Assembly (NCBI GenBank): GCA_946480965.1 | Contig: CAMLMI010000299.1 | Location: 1 to 6,089, forward strand | DNA: 6,089 bases | Reading direction: 5' to 3' | Source: an uncultured Verrucomicrobiales bacterium | GTDB lineage: Bacteria > Verrucomicrobiota > Verrucomicrobiae > Limisphaerales > CANJSG01 | In this document: positions 4,730-6,089 of the stretch, one piece after another | How the letters are laid out: every line of letters begins with the position of its first letter | Position numbering within the stretch: position 1 is the stretch's first letter | Translations under genes and position numbers: made by a program | The notes under the pieces: model-generated | What the model was told of the DNA's origin: nothing | What the model saw: the letters and a program-made list of their open reading frames with translations, nothing else | Databases searched by the model: none

Positions 4730-6089
4730 AGCAGCCGGGCCACGGCGACTTGCAGTCCGGAAAGTTCCCGCTCCTGGTCGAGCAACAGCTTCTCGGCTTC
4801 GGTCATGGAAACCTCGCGGAAGCGAACGGTGTCTCCGGGCTTCACCTGCCCCAATAGCGGCAGGTCCACGGAAACGACGTTCGCGATCTTCGGATAACCG
4901 CCGAGCGTCTGGCGATCAGCCAAGAGCACGATGGGTTGGCCGTCGGGCGGAACTTGGATTGCCCCGAAAGCCACGGCCTCCGACGGCATTTCGTGCGGTT
5001 GCCCGAGGGCGAGCGTCGGCCCTGCCAGGCGCAACCCCATGCGGTCGGACTGGCTCTGGACCACGTAGGCTTCACCCAACAGACGCCGCCACGCTTCTTC
5101 GCTGAAGCCATGCGCCTGCGGGCCGCGCACGATCCGGATCGTCGGCGTTGAAGAATACGGCGGACGCGAGGTGGGCGTAATGAACCAGCTGGACACAACG
5201 GGCGCTTCCGGATTCGCCAGCCACGCTTGCGCCGCAGCCGAGGGAGCCCCCATCGCCAACGAATCTCCCGCGCGCAAGGCGCGTCCTTGATGGCCGCCGA
5301 AGCCGGCCCGGAGATGGGTTCCGCAGCCATTCAAGACCGGTGGCACCGCCCAGCCCCCGGCCACCGCCAGATAGATGCGGGCACCGGTCTCGATGCGACG
5401 CAGGTTCAGCGTCTCGCCGGCGCGGACCTTGATGGGTCGCCAGCCGGGCAATCCCGCCACCTCGCCGCCCGTGACCGCGATCAAGGCATCGACGGCGAAG
5501 TGCAGCTCCGGTCCGAGCAAAACCGCTTCCAGCACTGGCGCGCTGGCCTCGTTGCCCACGAGCCAATTCGCCACCTGCGCGGCTTGCCGGTCCATCGCGC
5601 CGCCGGGCGTCACGCCAACGGCTTGGTGGCCGAGGCGGCCCAGGTCCTGGACCGTGGTCTGCATTCCGGGATGCCGGACTTCGACAGTGGAAAGCTCCTC
5701 ACCCCGGCCCTCTCCCCGTCGGACGGGAAGAGGGTGGCCGAAGGCCGGGTGAGGGGGATTCGTGCGTTCTTCCCCGCTCAAGCAGCTTTCCCTCGGCGTT
5801 GAAGCCAATGCCGCGAACTCTTCGGCCGTGATCGGTTGGAACCGCACGCGGTCGCCCGACCGGATCAAGGTCGGTTCGTCGGCGAACGCGTCGAAGAGCC
5901 GCAACGGGGTTCGGCCGATGAGGTTCCAGCCGCCCGGCGACGCCAGCGGATACACGCCCGCCTGAGCGCCACCGATGCCGACGCTTCCGGCCGGAACGGA
6001 GACCCGTGGCGTGGACCGGCGCGGCACATGGAGTTCCGCAGGCAATCCCGCCAGATAAGGAAACCCTGGCGTGAACCCCACCGCGCGCA
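4714..6089 (-). CDS. pxpC: Fused 5-oxoprolinase subunits PxpB-PxpC (KipI-KipA type), 5' end outside window
   Basis: The minus-strand frame is open from the right edge to a TAG at 4716-4714. The GTG at 6081 is an internal valine of [14 protein letters not shown], so the true start is beyond the window. Numbering from that GTG, residues 1-90 are the C-terminal half of PxpB/KipI ([52 protein letters not shown]). Residues 108-130 are a translated palindromic repeat ([20 protein letters not shown]). From about 133 the full PxpC/KipA domain runs on: [33 protein letters not shown] (about 313), the DRMGLRLAG block and [15 protein letters not shown] (about 388-402), ending at 455. With PxpA, these subunits carry out ATP-dependent opening of 5-oxoproline to glutamate in the cytoplasm; older names are allophanate hydrolase subunits 1/2 and KipI/KipA. 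No pxpA is visible, but it could lie outside. The family assignment is strong; 5-oxoproline as substrate is by homology. Confidence 0.92.
   Translation of the reverse strand, partial: RAVGFTPGFPYLAGLPAELHVPRRSTPRVSVPAGSVGIGGAQAGVYPLASPGGWNLIGRTPLRLFDAFADEPTLIRSGDRVRFQPITAEEFAALASTPRESCLSGEERTNPPHPAFGHPLPVRRGEGRGEELSTVEVRHPGMQTTVQDLGRLGHQAVGVTPGGAMDRQAAQVANWLVGNEASAPVLEAVLLGPELHFAVDALIAVTGGEVAGLPGWRPIKVRAGETLNLRRIETGARIYLAVAGGWAVPPVLNGCGTHLRAGFGGHQGRALRAGDSLAMGAPSAAAQAWLANPEAPVVSSWFITPTSRPPYSSTPTIRIVRGPQAHGFSEEAWRRLLGEAYVVQSQSDRMGLRLAGPTLALGQPHEMPSEAVAFGAIQVPPDGQPIVLLADRQTLGGYPKIANVVSVDLPLLGQVKPGDTVRFREVSMTEAEKLLLDQERELSGLQVAVARLLQNSV
5697..5754. repeat. Palindromic repeat at the PxpB/PxpC junction
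   Basis: An outer stem pairs 5697-5709 with 5743-5754 (12 bp, one bulged C). A nested stem pairs 5708-5720 with 5722-5734 (13 bp with one mismatch, centred on a single base); the two share bases 5708-5709. On the minus strand it is read as [19 protein letters not shown] within the oxoprolinase fusion. It differs in sequence from the 100-bp elements at 3038 and 3978. Peptides of the type [12 protein letters not shown] or LTPALSP recur in bacterial proteins as translations of such dispersed repeats (general knowledge, not checked here). Confidence 0.8.

Overview
The window is GC-rich and fully bacterial. Its gene styles suggest a Verrucomicrobiota chromosome, probably of the Limisphaerales/Pedosphaera type; this is inference from protein style, as there is no marker gene. 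The signs are a LamG plus cysteine-free Ig-like secreted protein with a short C-terminal cap ending in FYQLRQ, a pseudopilin with the [20 protein letters not shown] leader typical of that phylum, start codons without Shine-Dalgarno sites, and interspersed palindromic repeats.

Layout, left to right. At 2-994 (+) lies the 3' part of a large surface protein (LamG, Ig-like, C-terminal cap), followed by a hairpin at 1012-1043. At 1080-1826 (+) is a type IV pilin-like/pseudopilin protein, closed by a good intrinsic terminator at 1845-1883. From 1956 to 4729 (+) there is a three-gene unit: a NodU/TobZ-type carbamoyltransferase, an SxtJ-like membrane protein and a tiny DUF5989/SxtK-like membrane protein. 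On the opposite strand, 4714 to the right edge, is a fused 5-oxoprolinase subunit B/C gene. Its last 16 bp overlap the end of the DUF5989 gene tail to tail.

The three-gene unit matches in order and type the sxtI-sxtJ-sxtK trio known from saxitoxin clusters, but no other toxin-pathway gene is visible. A likely reading is a carbamoyl-transfer module with two small membrane partners and an unknown acceptor.

The most striking non-gene structure is a family of palindromic repeats. Two 100-bp copies of one element (28-nt terminal inverted arms, 44-nt loop) lie 840 bp apart in opposite orientation. One (3038-3137) sits in frame inside the carbamoyltransferase gene at the domain junction, and the other (3978-4077) lies between that gene and the SxtJ-like gene. 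A different palindromic repeat (5697-5754) is translated in frame exactly at the PxpB/PxpC junction of the oxoprolinase fusion. In both host genes the repeat forms an interdomain linker. I see no RNA genes, CRISPR array, transposase or phage gene, and no strong evidence for a wholly new system. The translated repeats and the carbamoyltransferase-SxtJ-DUF5989 unit are the parts most worth following.
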